Source: Panicum virgatum
Lineage: Eukaryota; Streptophyta; Magnoliopsida; Poales; Poaceae
DNA length: 64,000 bases
NCBI RefSeq assembly: GCF_016808335.1
Contig: NC_053149.1
Location: 27,029,339-27,093,338 of the forward strand
Direction of reading: 5' to 3'
Position 1 is the first letter of the stretch, and each line of letters opens with the position of its first letter. Below, piece after piece: positions 10,041 through 22,378 of this stretch. The position numbers were made by a program, and so were the translations under genes. The notes below the pieces were generated by a model, which was given only the letters and a program-made list of their open reading frames with translations, was not told the origin of the DNA and made no database searches.

Positions 10041-12730
10041 TAATAAAGGAAAAACTATACACCTTACTCACATTTATATTTTATTAACCTAGTTCCACAG
10101 TTATTTTGAGTTTGTAAGATTTCAGATGAGCAAGAGCGAAATAAGAGGAAAACACGACAAAGACGCCACGCAATTACACAGAAGATCGCAATCGGCGTCA
10201 CTCACTTACAAGAAGGGCCCACCTGGCAGAGCAAACGGGGGCGCCACGAAATATGCATGATAGGATAAGGTTGTGAGCCCACAAATCAGCCTACCAGAGA
10301 AGGATGAGGACGAGAGGAGGCAAGGTGGGGCCGGTCGAGCCCACAGGTCGGCCGCACCTGGCCGGCCTCCCGTCCAAGTGCATTTCGAGGAGGAGTCGCG
10401 GGCAAGGCACCTGATCACCTTCCATATGTGCAGATGGCGGGAAACCGACCTTCACTAGTATAAATAGGGCCTCCCCCCTCAACACACACCATTTTCAAAC
10501 CCTCTCTCTCAAGGCTCTCTCTCTTGCTCTTAGTGTAGGATAGTGGAGCTAGGCTAGTTTTACTTTAGCGAATCAAGTTGTCCTCGGAGTCATTGAGCGA
10601 TCCTCAACTCTCGGTATGGCTTTGTATTCTTTCTGTCAGTACTCTATTTATAATATAGAGTTTGTTTATGGTTGCTATACTATCTTGATAGTTTATCAAT
10701 CTATGTGTAATATTCTGATTATTTAGTTATTTTTTACTTCAGTTTGAGGACAATTAAAGAGTTGACCAAAATTTGACTTCGTTAATCATTGGTCGGATGG
10801 ATGATCAGAGACCATGGTTGCGTAGAGCACGTCGAAGCGAATCCATTTTACTACTCACATGCCAAGTTTGGATAACGGGTGATTTAATGGCGAGTTGATC
10901 AATCGAGACCGTTGGATGTGGCTTAGGTTTTCTGTTTCCGTCAGCAGTTTTGCCGACTCCTATTCGGTGGTGCTCCTCCTCCCGACTCCTATTCTGTGCC
11001 GCCCCTCCCCTATTTTCTTCTTCCACCGATTGGATCCAGCCACCAGCCACCTCTCGTGCCGCATCTAGGCAACACGCTGCTCCTCCCAGGTATCCTCCAC
11101 TGCTCCTTCTCATGTTCTTCCGGGGGAGATTGCCTTCATGCTTGATGCTAAGTGATGTGGTGCGTGGATATTGGGCAGAAAACACAGAGGAGACATTGGG
11201 TTGGGGGACGTGCTGCTGCCAACAGCCCTTGTAGCTCGTGAACTCTTGTTGCTGCCTACGCCTGCCAAGAGGGGAGCAGGCAACCAATCAGGGTAGAAGA
11301 AGGAGAAAAAAAAACAATGTTAGACTTTTCCTAAAGCCATTGGAAATTTGTGAGATTAAAGGGAGAAGATGACCTCTGGTCACAACGTGGATGCGAGGGT
11401 TTTTGGGAGAGACTTAGTTAACTGTCAGATCGATTGTAGTTATGACATATCAATTAGATTGATTTCTTTCCTAAGTTTCTAGAATTAATTGGCGGGGATT
11501 TTGATCCGGCTCTAACAACAAAAGTTTTCCGATGGCGCTGGTTTCGCTCAATTCCGATCAGCGAGTTAGGAGTAATCCTCAAATTAGTACTGCTGTCCGA
11601 CTACGTTAAAATCTGTGCAGATATCTGTTTATATAATTTCGACTTATTTAGAGGCCGAATTTTCCCTGGGCGCTGTAACGAAAGTTGTAGGAAATTTTCT
11701 GTAGATGTTCAAAATGTATTTATTTATGGCATTTGGTTAAGTGAATCAAAAGTTATGGGCCAAACAGCGAGTAACTCAGAGAAATAGTCAAATTTTCAGA
11801 AATTGCGAGAGTTAATAGTTTAGGCTTTAGTTCGGGATTTCTTCGAGTATATAGGCTTTCGGTAACTAGTTCTTAAGGGTGGTTTATTCCACAGGTTTGA
11901 TAAATTCTAGTGGCAAGCGTATGGCGCCGGATTCTCGACAAGGTTAAGGCAAGTGCAATGACGAACCTCTTGATGTGTGAATATTTTGTGACTTTCTTGC
12001 TGCCCTTGGGCAATGTTTATGCCATGTCTCTATCTCATGTCAAGTCATTTAAACTTCATGTCATAATTTCTGGTTTTATCAAATGTTCAAGTTCTGTGTG
12101 TTGCCTTTCCTATTATTCAAGTGCTGGAGGTTTGAATATACCCCGGTTGTGCAATTGGTTTTTGTTCAGGTTCCTGTGAATAAGTGCCGGCCCCACTTAT
12201 TCAGCTTTGCCGGTAAATACTAAGGAAGTTTCAGGTGATGTCCGTTTCAGATGGAAACTACTGTTTCATTGTTGTTCCATGATTTCTGGATTTCAGTTGT
12301 TCATGTACTTGTAGTCGTTGTTCTGGTTCCAAATTGTGCTTGCTGAGTATCCCTACTCACTCTTGTGTTTATTTGGTTTTTAGGTATCCGCTGATCAAGC
12401 ATGCTTGGAAAGGGAGTAGCCAAATCACTATAAAAATGCACACACCTTGCTATCCATTAAAAATAAATACCTTGACTCAATATTTCTTTTGATATCGAGA
12501 ACTGTCGTGTGGTCGTTTGGATGTCGCTTAAATTCATTTGGTCATGTTAGTCGATGTGGAGTTCTTGATAATATTTATTTATACCATCTTGCTATTATAT
12601 GACTTGTGAGCCCGCGAATGTTAGAATTTATAGAGGAGACTCTGCCGAAATTTACTAAAATATTTATACTTTGTGCAATTTAATGTCCTTAGTAGTAACC
12701 TCCGGGTAAGTCAATACTTGGGGCGTAACA
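10041..12730 (+). mobile_element. 5' LTR of a Tekay-like gypsy element (left edge uncertain)
   Basis: The right edge is set by gggcgtaaca at 12721-12730 followed at once by the primer binding site. TATAAATA at 10459-10466 is followed by a CT-rich leader, as expected of an LTR promoter. The internal tgctgagtatccctactcac word resembles a tgctgagtattagtatactca word in the solo LTR at 49183-51724 read on its minus strand, consistent with a long-LTR chromovirus. The left end could not be placed and lies somewhere between 10041 and about 10130. No 3' partner LTR is present in the window. Confidence 0.7.
10459..10466 (+). promoter_or_regulatory. TATA box of the Tekay-like LTR
   Basis: TATAAATA followed by a pyrimidine-rich stretch (10471-10540), the usual layout of a plant LTR core promoter. 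It is oriented with gag and pol. Confidence 0.7.
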
Positions 12731-12732
12731 GT

Positions 12733-12749
12733 TGGTACCCAGAGCCAGG
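12733..12749 (+). other. Primer binding site (initiator tRNA-Met type)
   Basis: tggtacccagagccagg lies 2 nt after the LTR end. It resembles the common TGGTATCAGAGC primer binding site complementary to initiator tRNA-Met, with changes. Confidence 0.7.
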
Positions 12750-12957
12750 TTATATTTCGTCATTAGACTGTTTAAAGCTAAGAATTTGTTTAGGCCTACA
12801 ATTAAAATTTGACACACTTATGCACAATAGGATGGGTTGCATGGGCATTTTCTGCATTTTGTCTTCCGCTGTCTATTTTCCTTTATGTGCTTATTCCAGC
12901 TATGTTAACGCGTTGTTAATTGTACTCTCATTGTTTTTTTTCCAAATTATTAGAACT

Positions 12958-14329
12958 ATGCCGCCGCGAAGGAGTGCACGCAACGCTGCGCGTGGGAGAG
13001 GTTGTGGTAGAGGCCGTGGTCATGGTAGAGGCGATGCTAACCAGCAGGCGAACAATGAACAAGTGAATCAGGGCAATGAATAGGTTGAAGGGGGGGGGAG
13101 GAACACTCTGTTGCTGTTGGAGCTCCTGTTGGTGGTGGTGCAAGTGCCCCGGTCCAGGCAATGATGTTTACTAGGTGGACGTCTATGCGCTTGGATACCT
13201 TTGATGGCTCAGGAACGCCTACTGATGCTGCTGATTGGCTGCGCAAGATGGAGAAGGTCATGGCTGCATGTAGGATGACTGCTGAGGAGATAGTCTTGTT
13301 TATTCCTCACCAGTTGACGGGTCAGGTTGATGTTTGGTGGGTAGGAGTATGTGATGCATGGACTCCTGCTCGAGGTGCTATCACTTGGGAGGTTTTCTTG
13401 GCGCAGTTCAGGGTTAAGTATTATTCAGACTCCTTCAGGGACAAGATGAATGATGCATTGAACCACATTCAGCAGGGGGACAAGACAGTGGATGAGTATG
13501 AGAGGGATTTCAGCAACACTATTCGCTTTGTCCCTAGTGTGGCAAGTGATGAGCGTGAGAAGGCTCGGAAGTTCTTCACAGGACTTAATGCTCGGTACAG
13601 GGAGGTGATGGGTAGAAATCCTCCAACCACTTCTATCACAGCAGTTGAGGAGGCTAGGGGTATGGAGATTCAGTTTCAGCTTACGATGCTCCAGCAAAGG
13701 CGTAATGGAAATTCAAGTAACACAGGGGGTGAACATAAGAGGGTTCATCAGGAGGGAGGAGAGCCCTCGCAGCAACCCTTTTTCAAGAAGTCTAAGGGAA
13801 ACCAACCATCTCAGCAGCCTTCCAAGTCCAAGCAATCAGGGGCTCAGTCTTTTTCGGGGCAACACGGTGGGAACTCCTCATTCATGCATCCTATTCCAGG
13901 ACAAGGTTTAATTTGTTTCAAGTGTGGGAAGTCGCATCGTGCTTCAGAGTGTAGTTTTTCGGGTACATGCAACACTTGCGGCAAAGAGGGGCACATTAGC
14001 ATGGTTTGCAAGAGAAACTCAAATTGCATCATCAAGTGGCAACGTTCAGGTTCTTCTTCTACTGGATCCACTTCAGTTGCCAGTTCTAGGGGTTCGGCTC
14101 CTACAGTTGGTGCTCCTCGTGGCACAGTTCAGATGATGGCCGGTCCCCCCAGCTATATTCTTCGTGCTCTCAGTACTACTATCCTCCACCGGGTTACTAT
14201 TGGCCCCCACCTCAGCTTCCTACACCACGTGCTCCTTTACAGTTACCTGCTCCGCTTGCTCCTACAGCTCAGCTTCCTCAGTATGCAGCGGGAGGTTCTA
14301 GTTCAACTGCACCTACTGGAGTTTACACT
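12958..14329 (+). pseudogene. gag of the Tekay-like gypsy element
   Basis: Starts at ATG 12958 with MPPRRSARNAARGRG, an Arg/Gly-rich start found in chromovirus gag. A stop at 13081-13083 and a shift at the G run 13091-13100 move the reading to the frame that continues from about 13161. There the capsid region reads FDGSGTPTDAADWLRKMEKV, VDVWW and DEYERDF. A nucleocapsid zinc knuckle region follows at about 13915-14010 (CFKCGKSH, then CNTCGKEGHISMVC). A second shift at the C run near 14144-14150 moves into the protease frame. The structural protein would package element RNA, but this copy cannot make it. Confidence 0.9.
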
Positions 14330-16939
14330 ATGCCTACAGCCTCTACTCTTGGATGCCCAGATGTGGTTTCAGGTACCCTTATTGTTGATTCTCATGATGT
14401 TCATGTCTTATTTGACTCGGGTGCTACCTTTTCGTTTGTTTCACTTGACTTTGCAAGAAGGGCCAATATTGCTAGCCAGCAGATTTCCGAGTCAATTCAT
14501 GTTAGCTCTCCTGGGGGCTTGATATCTAGTTTAGTGGTATGCCCGGGTTGCACTATTTATATAGGTGGAGATGACTTTGTGGCTAATTTAATGGTGATCC
14601 CCTTACCGTTTTTTGATGTTATTCTTGGCATGGATTGGCTACATTGCTATAGAGTTGTTATCTCTTGTTTCTGGAAAACTATTACACTCGAGGTGCCATC
14701 AGGACAGACCATAACTTTTCAAGCTAATCCACCCAGTCTTTCTGTACTGGTGATGGCGTGCCTCTTTCCTGGCCGTTGCCCCATAAAGACAGGCTTTCTT
14801 TGGAGTCTAGTTGAAACACCTATCAAGCCATTGATTATTGAGAAAATTCATGTAGTGCGAGACTATCCTGATGTCTTCCCGGATGAGCTACCAGGAATGC
14901 CACCCAAGCGTGAAGTGGAGTTTCGTATTGACCTTATACCTGGTAATCGTCCTGTATCTATTGCCCCATACCGTTTGTCCCGCCCTTTTCAAGAAGAGTT
15001 GAGGAAGCAATTGAATGATTTATTGTCGAAGAAATTAATTCGGCAAAGCATGTCACCGTGGAGGGCCCATGTGCTACTTACTAAGAAGGATGGTAGTTGG
15101 TGTATGTGTATCGACTATCGTGGCTTAAATGCTGTGACAATCAAGAACAAATACCCACTACCCCATATTGAGGTATTGTTTGAGCGATTGAAAGGGGCTA
15201 GAGTATTTTCCAAGATCGATCTTCAGTCTGGGTATAATCAAATTCCTGTTCGAGAGGAGGATAATGAGAAGACAGCCTTCTCCACCATGTATGGCCATTA
15301 TGAGTTCAGAGTTATGTCTTTTGGACTCACTAATGCGCCCCATACTTCATGGAGACGATGAATAATATGCTTCAGGGATTGGAGGAGTTTGTTGTGGTGT
15401 TTATTGATGATATACTTATCTTCTCCAAAACTGAAGCAGAGCATGAGGACCATTTGAGGAGAGTTCTTGAGACTCTAAGGAGTCATAAATTCTATGCTAA
15501 GTTCAAGAAGTGTGAGTTTTGGCTTTCAGAAGTTGGTTTTCTAGGACATGTGATTAATAAGCATGGCATCTCTGTTGACCCAGGCAAGATTTCTACTATA
15601 GTGGAATGGGAAAGGCCAATGAATGTCAAGGAAGTCAGGAGTTTCTTGGGCATGGCAGGTTATTACCGGCGCATTGTAAAGGATTTCTCTATCATTGCTA
15701 AGCCTACGACAAAGCTGACTCAGAAAAACGTCAAGTTCGTATGGACTCAAGAGTGTGAGCATTGCTTTCAAATGTTGAAAGAGAAATTGGTGACTGCTCC
15801 TATTCTTACCCTCCCTGAGCCCGGTAAATGTTTCACTGTTTATTCAGATGCTTCCCGTATAGGACTTGGTTGTGTTCTTATGCAAGATGGAAAGGTAATT
15901 GCCTATGCATCAAGACAATTGAAGACACATGAGCAGAACTACCCCACTCATGATTTAGAGCTTGCTGCAGTTGTTTTTGCACTTAAGATTTGGAGGCACT
16001 ATTTATATGGGGAGTCATGTGACATTTTCACTGATCATAAGAGTTTGAAGTACATTTTTACTCAGAAGGATCCAAATTTGAGGCAAAGAAGGTAGTTGGA
16101 GTTGATCAAAGATTATGATCTGAATATTCAGTACATGCCAGGCAAAGCAAATGTGGTGGCTGATGCCTTGAGTCATAAGACTTCTCCTTCCTTGAATGCT
16201 TTAATAGCTGATTTTGAGCAGATGGATATCTTGTACTGCTATGCTGGAGTGACGGAAGCAGAGACGCGGTTGATTCTATCGTCAGCTATACCAGAGCGTG
16301 TGTTGGAGGCGCAACAACAGGACCGATTATTGCTAGATGTTAGGAAGCGTATTCATGAAGGGAAGGTTGGGGATTTCACCTTAGATGCTTCTGGGGCTGT
16401 TCGATTTCGTGGTCGTCTTTGTGTGCCACAAAAGTCTCAAGTCAAAGAGGATATACTCAAAGAGGCGCATCGTACTCGATACACTGTCCACCCTGGTGAG
16501 AATAAAATGTATCAGGATTTGAAGAAAACTTATTGGTGGAAGAGGATGAAGATCGATGTGGCCAAGTATGTGGCTTCATGTGGTATTTGCCAGCGGGTGA
16601 AGGCTGAGCATAAGAGTCCCGCGGGAAAGTTGCAGTCCTTAGAGGTTCTTATGTGGCCTTGGGATGATATTTCTATGGATTTTGTGGTTGGTTTGCCATG
16701 CTCTCCGAGGGGACGAGACACTATATGGGTTGTCGTTGATCGATTGAGTAAGGTGGTTCATTTTATTCCGATTAGGTCCACAAGTACAGCCGGTGATTTG
16801 GCACCTATCTACATGCGGGAGATAGTGCGATTGCATGGTGTACCTCGCACCATTGTTTCAAACAGGGATGCCAAATTTGTTTCTAAGTTGTGGGATAGCT
16901 TGCAAAAGGCATTGGGAACTACTTTGAGGATGAGCACTG
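14330..16939 (+). pseudogene. pol (protease, RT, RNase H, truncated integrase) of the Tekay-like gypsy element
   Basis: Domains in order: aspartic protease with [11 protein letters not shown] (about 14409-14440); reverse transcriptase from about 14940, with the catalytic [13 protein letters not shown] at about 15390-15430; RNase H with [13 protein letters not shown] and [11 protein letters not shown] (15840-16060); then integrase with CGICQ (about 16580) and MDFVVGLP, VVDRLSKVVHF. A small deletion near 15340 shifts frame just before the RT active site, and TGG became TAG at 16093-16095 after RNase H. Integrase stops abruptly at 16939 after the RMST motif, exactly where the next LTR begins, so the catalytic Glu region and all downstream parts are lost. 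The order protease-RT-RNase H-integrase identifies Ty3/gypsy. Confidence 0.93.
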
Positions 16940-17483
16940 TGTTGACACCATTTTTGACACGTGTCAAGGAAGGTGGTTTTTATGAAGGGAAGGTGGCCGA
17001 TTTGAAAGAAACCAAAAGATGTACATGGTTGGAATCGGCCGTTGGGAGTCCGTCCGATGAACCAGAGGAATGTACAGGGTGGATCAGATCTATCCGCTAG
17101 AAACATACTAGATCGGCTTTAGGTTTTGCAGTAATACTTTTGTTATCTCAAGAGCCGGTTTAGATTTGTTTCTAGCTTACATCATCTAAGTTGTACATTC
17201 GCAGCTTAGATCTTGTTATACACGTGAAATCGGCTGATCCTGCCGACGCGCTCCTTTACTACGCGCTTGCATTTAATATCCTTTTGTCGCTTTCTGTATT
17301 GGCAGAGCTTGCCGTTACGCTTATCTGAGAGACATTCGGAATCCCAGCCGATACGCTCTCGAATTTGATTCTGTTTTCTTCCTTGTCAATTTCAAGTCAA
17401 ATTGACTGGCACGCTTGGTTGACTTTTCCGTGATTGGCGAACACTTGCCCTCGGATTCCAGTGTGTTGATTTTTGCGTCAACA
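16940..17483 (+). mobile_element. 5' LTR of the Tat-lineage mosaic element (544 bp)
   Basis: Starts TGTTGACACC at the point where integrase homology ends and finishes GCGTCAACA at 17483, giving matching TG...CA ends, followed by a primer binding site. It contains repeated ATCGGCT and AGCCGAT words. It is not alike to the 3' LTR at 25718-26921 in length or, by eye, in sequence. Confidence 0.75.
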
Positions 17484-17490
17484 CATCTTT

Positions 17491-17509
17491 TGGCACGCCC
17501 GGTGAGACC
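17491..17509 (+). other. Primer binding site of the Tat element
   Basis: tggcacgcccggtgagacc lies 7 nt after the LTR. TTTGGC(A)CGCCCGGTG-like sites are typical of Tat-lineage gypsy elements of grasses. Confidence 0.7.
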
Positions 17510-17521
17510 GAAAGCTTCAAC

Positions 17522-19962
17522 ATGGTGGACATTACTGATAAATCTGCAGTCAGTGAAGAGTACCAGATTCATGTTCCTGAAGATAAGCTCAAAGAAGAAC
17601 AAAAGAAGGAATATGAAGAGCTGGTGGAGAAATTCAAATGTGAATGTCTCAAGTCGTACAGCATCAATAGATCTGGCGAAGTGATCAAGAAGTTTGATCT
17701 TCTAACTTTCCAGCCATTGACAGAGGCTCAACATGAGAACAAGATGATGGATGCAGTTGGACAAGCTGTAGCACAAGCTTTCATCAAGAGTGCAACAGTC
17801 ATGGGCAATACAGTTCACAATGCGGTGGTCAAGACTTTTGCTGAAGGCACGTTTCCAGGTTGCATGGGTCCTTGCTACATACAACCAGATCAGATGCAAT
17901 ATACTCCCTTGGAGGTGTCTATGGCAGCAGCTCTGTCGGCTCCAAATAGCCAGGCAGGGACAAGCAACAGTTAAACCCCACCACAGGTTGCTACTACGGC
18001 GTCAGCAGTTACAACAGATCCTATCTACTCGACTACACCACCTATTGCTACATCTGTACAAGATGGGTCTGCGTTCGTTTTTCCTAAGGGATGGAATCTA
18101 GCTACTGGGTTTGGCACGCATCCAGATTTTTTTTCTACGCCACCCAAGATACAGTTTAAAACATCGGTTTCTCAGCCGATGACCTCTCAACCTGATCCAT
18201 CGGCTACCCAGCCGATGAGTGCACAGCAGGACGCATCGGCAATGCAGCTGAATGCGCAAGGCACATGGAGTACATAGATGGCTGCGCAACCTAATGCATC
18301 GGCACCACCGCCGATGACCCCACAGCAGCGTCTCGCGATTTTGCTCCAACCCCAGTCTCCTACTGAAATCCTTCTATCGCAGTCTCCTCAGAAAGGAGTC
18401 AACTGGGTTTTTCATGATCAGGCTACTGGACAGTTGCGGTATGTCAATGTTCCATACATGGATATTACTGGTCAACAATCGGCTAACCCATCAGCTACAC
18501 AGCCGACGATGACTCAGCAGATACCCAATCAAATGTCCCAGCAAGCACAACAGATGCAATCGGCTCAACAGCCGATGAATCATGTAGCTCAGCAACTTGC
18601 AATGATGACCAACACAGTGAGCGTGGCTTCTCCCCAACAGACGCTAAATGTTGAAACACAAGTTGATTGGAGCACGAAGATAGCTGAAGTGATGAGGGAG
18701 CAGTTTGGCTTAAGGCCGAAGCAACAATCTGTTATGTACAAGGCTCTCTATCCTTCGGCTTACAATCAGATTCCTCTCCCCCACAAGTACAAGATGCCTG
18801 ACTTCACAAAGTTCTCAGGGAAGGGAGAAGTTTCTACGATGGAACACGTTAACAGGTTCCTTCTACAGTTGGGAGAAGCGGGCAACTATGATGCACTCAG
18901 AGTCTGTTTGTTCTCCTTGTCTTTGTCTGGATCGGCCTTTGCTTGGTTCACTACTTTGCCAGCAAATTCCATATTACATTGGGCCGATCTGGAGAGACAA
19001 TTTCATCAATTTTTCTACTCTGGGATTACTGAATTGAAGTTGACCGATTTGACTAGTTTAAGGCAAAGAAACGATGAATCGGTCGCTGCTTTCATTCAGA
19101 GGTTCAGAGATGTCAAGAACCGTTGCTACAGTCTGGTTTTGTCCGATCAGCAGTTGGCATAAGTGGCATTTAATGGGCTCTTGCCGCACATTAAAGATAA
19201 ATATGCATCGAAGAGTTTGAAAGCATTAGTCAGATCGCGAGTCGGATGACAGGAGAAACTCGATCCTACGAGTCCAAGAAGCCTTTTCAAAAAAAGATAA
19301 ATTATGTGGAGTATTCTACTAATGATGAATCTGTAGAGGAGCAAGAAACGGTCGCATCGGCTGAGTGGATACAGAACAACAAGAAGCCGGTGACGTGTCC
19401 GTTTGGGAAGAAAGAGCCTGAGTCATATGGGTTTGACATTACCAAAGCCGACAAAATCTTTGACTTGTTATTGTCGGAAGGGTTGATCAAGTTGAAGCCA
19501 TATCACAAGATTCCATCAGAAGACAAAATCTTTGACAACGTCATGTCGCATGATACAATTGAATGCAAGGTCTTCCGACAGCAGATTCAAATGGCTTTTG
19601 AAAAAGGGAGATTGAAATTTGAGGTTTCCTAGAAGACGATGAAGATTGACGGACAACCTTTCGCTACGAACATGGTCGACGTGGCCAGGGACAAAGGTTC
19701 TTCGCAATCCAAGATTCTGACATCATCATCGGCCAAGAAATCTGGAGCTGTTGATCCTAAAGCACAGATAGTGGCCGATGAGGTCAAAGGAAAGGGTCCG
19801 ATGGAGGATGTTGGACGTTCATCGGCACCACGTAGGCGTGTCACGTCTCAAATGCTGTTGAACAATTTTCAGCGTGGTCGTGAAAGGCGGCAGCGTATAG
19901 AGGAAGAGCAAGAACAGACCCTGAACAGGAAAGGAGTCAAATCACAAGTTTGGGGGTGCTAA
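17522..19962 (+). pseudogene. gag of the Tat-lineage element
   Basis: ATG at 17522 follows the primer binding site. The N-terminal part (to the stop at 17972) is followed by a Gln/Pro/Met-rich linker, then from 18278 a gag core with DFTKFSGKGEVSTMEHVNRF, SGSAFAWFTTLP and SVAAFIQRFRDVKNRCY, the retrotransposon gag fold of Tat elements. In-frame stops at 17972 and 18275 and another at 19160 break it. The C-terminal part continues in another frame from 19246 (INYVEYSTNDESVEE, then KPVTCPFGKK) with one more stop at 19630. The linker at 18160-18570 is built around CATCGGCT...CAGCCGATG words. Function would be capsid formation; this copy is dead. Confidence 0.85.
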
Positions 19963-20014
19963 GCATAGAGCCGATGGTGATCAAGATTCTGAATCATCGG
20001 CTGCACCAATTAAC

Positions 20015-20584
20015 ATGGTTTTCATAATGCCAAAGGAGTTTATGGCGCCATGCGGTGAAGATCATGTACCGGAATTAGAGGAAGCCATGGCACAGTTGAA
20101 CTTGGAACCGTTGCCTGCAACGTTTGAGAAGCCAGAAGACGGCAAGAGGCAACATCTTAAGGCACTGTTCTTAAAAGGATTTGTCGATGGCAAGCCTGTT
20201 ACAAAGATGTTGGTTGATGGAGGTGCAGCTGTGAATATAATGCCTTATGTTATGCTACGCAAGCTTGTGAAGAATCAAGATGATCTGACGAAGACTGATA
20301 TGATGCTCAAAGGTTTCGAAGGGGTTGTGTCTCCTGCTTTGGGGGCATTATGCATCGATCTCACAATTGGCAGTAAGACCCTTCCTACTACTTTCTTCGT
20401 TATTAATGGCAAAGGTTCATACAGTTTGCTACTGGGTCGGAATTGGATACATGCCAACTATTGCATTCCATCTACTATGTATCAATGTTTGATTCAGTGG
20501 GTTGACGATACTGTTGAAGTAGTATCGGCCGATTCGTCATTCTGTGTGGCATCGGCTGAGGCCCATATAGTGAGTTATGATTGA
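20015..20584 (+). pseudogene. Tat-element aspartic protease domain (pol start, rest missing)
   Basis: The open frame 20015-20584 contains KPVTKMLVDGGAAVNIMPYV, where the D-G-G-A active site of the retroviral-type protease is visible, then LLLGRNWIHANYCIPSTMYQ, a standard sequence just after protease in Tat pol. In an autonomous element RT, RNase H and integrase would follow for about 3 kb. Here only about 300 bp of linker follows before the sequence turns into antisense-gene material at about 20880. The element is therefore protease-only and could not copy itself. Confidence 0.85.
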
Positions 20585-20879
20585 ATGAACTGTCTTTCTG
20601 GTCAAGCATGGGAGAAGGATTTCTTTCAGATGGCTGATTATGAAGTCACATCGGTAAAGTCGGGAGATTCTTCGGATGAGTCTTGATCGATGAAGGGTGT
20701 GGCCGATTGTAGTATCGGTCGGATTTTGTAAGTTATAGCCAATACTAGGAAGTATTGCCTTTAGTGCAAAAAATATGTAAAAGCTGATTTGCAAGTTGGA
20801 TGCATCGGTTGCAATATGGCCGACACGATATGAGTTGCCCTTAGAGCAATAAAATCACAAAGACAGAGTTTCTAGAATT

Positions 20880-21786
20880 GGATCATGTGTTTGCAATTCC
20901 TGGAGATTACAATACAAAGAGTGCCTCGACAGTAATCCTAAAGCTTCCCGGATTACTTTTATCGCACGCAGGTGAATTTGATCAATGTTTGCAATCACTT
21001 GATTATCATTCGCCGAAGAGCTAGAGATCGGCTGCAGACTCTTATGGAGTTGATATGCTTGACGAGCGTATTTTTGCTTATCTTCTTGGAGTTTGGTGAT
21101 AGCCGGTGGAATCTGAGAAAGATCGTGATCTGCAATATCTATTGCTTAGTTTACCCGATTAAGCTCTTGCAGAAGACGATCACGTTCAGCTTCCAATTTA
21201 TCTTTGTTCCTCAAGATGCTAGCCTGGGTGTCATTCAGGGACTTGATTTCACCAACGGCCAATTCTGCTAAAGCTTTGAAGTTGTCCCTTTGTTTAATGA
21301 CTTTTTCCTGCTGAAGACGATCGACAAGTCATTTCTGGACCTTGTTGAATTGTGCACGATGACTCTCGATGAAGGCTGCAGGAGTTAATGCTTCTTCAAT
21401 TGATTCTGGAAGCTTGCCCTCCAGTTCTTCTAAAATAGTGCGGATCGGCTGTGCATTCTTGATTAGGTGGCCGATGTCTTGATTTAGGAATTGGACAGAT
21501 TCTTGGAGTTTGGCCTTGATTTCATCCGACAATACAACTGGATCGGCTGATGTTGCTTCTTCTCCTTCTTCCTAGGAAGTGGCTCCGATTTGAAAAGAAA
21601 ACAGGCTATTGTCCAGAGATTCTTGTGCCTAACAGGGAGATGTGATTAGGATGGCCGATGAATGCAAAGGGGTGATGAAATCGGCCAAGGGGAAGAATGC
21701 TTACTTGCTTCAGGCATATTTCCTCTATTTTGGAGCCAGCAGGGACGAGGAGCTGTAATGAAGAGTTCGGGATTGTAATGTCCGGT
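20880..21786 (-). pseudogene. Second antisense-gene C-terminal tail (coiled coil)
   Basis: Read on the minus strand: SGQPDITIPNSSLQLLVPAG, KIEEICLKQ, then a likely intron (donor AAGCAAG|GTAAGC-like near 21705, acceptor TTAG near 21630), then AQESLDN and a long heptad-like coiled-coil region at 21532-21329 (MSDEIKAKLQESVQF and onward). It continues through a stop to DRLQQEKVIKQRDNFKAL and ends near 20960 with HLRAIKVIREALG. The ending resembles that of the antisense gene at 22379 (AEAIHVIEEFLN), so I read it as the tail of a related but diverged antisense gene. At least three in-frame stops are present. Confidence 0.6.
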
Positions 21787-21800
21787 TGGCCCGATAGCGC

Positions 21801-22100
21801 ATGGTCGACAAGCTGAAGGATGATTGTCAAAATATACATTGTGTATTTATGAGCGAGCTTTGGAATCATACCTGTATCAATGGAGAATTTGTCAGAATAT
21901 ACATTGCAGTATTGCCATTGGGAACTAAAGATAAGAAGTTTGGTAAATGGTCTCCAACTTGGCACGGGCCGTACAAGGTTGATCAGGTTTTGCCTGGGAA
22001 TGCATACATGCTTGAGGAGCTGGACGGTGTCAAGTTTCCTGTTGCTGTCAATGGTCAACACCTCAAGAAGTATTTCCCGAGCATGTGGGAAAACGAGTAA
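21801..22100 (+). pseudogene. C-terminal tail of Tat pol (integrase end)
   Basis: Sense-strand frame ending WHGPYKVDQVLPGNAYMLEE and KKYFPSMWENE at the stop 22098-22100. This is the chromodomain-free C-terminal end of integrase that closes Tat pol, normally thousands of bases after protease. Its presence without RT and the integrase core shows an internal deletion or template switch. It lies between two antisense tails (20880-21786 and 22379-24524). Confidence 0.75.
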
Positions 22101-22135
22101 CAAGAGCCGATGAGATCCATCTGACTGTACTGAGA

Positions 22136-22247
22136 TAGGCCAACACGTTGAGTTGGCCAGTAAAAAAAAGGTATAGGCCAACACATTGAGTTGGCCAGTA
22201 AAAAAAATCATGAGAGGCCAACACGTTGAGTTGGTCAGTAAAAAAAA
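22136..22247. repeat. Three hairpin-plus-poly-A tandem units between convergent genes
   Basis: Three copies (about 22136-22170, 22174-22207, 22215-22247). Each has GGCCAAC, a 7-nt loop, GTTGGCC, then CAGTA and a run of 8 A. The third has one wobble change in the stem. They sit between the end of sense pol (22100) and the end of the antisense gene (22379). Confidence 0.85.
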
Positions 22248-22378
22248 GAAGAGAAAGAAAGAGATAATATATGAGAAGCGAGATAGCCGATGTGTGACCA
22301 TCGACTTAAGGTGTTTTTAAATGAGTACAAAGTTTCAGGTTTTAACAGGCAACATCAAATGTTTTCTGAATAGTTCTA

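Noticed and set aside
22130..22250. CRISPR-like repeat array
   Set aside because: Only three units, 3-7 bp spacers, in plant retrotransposon DNA; no cas genes and not a prokaryote.
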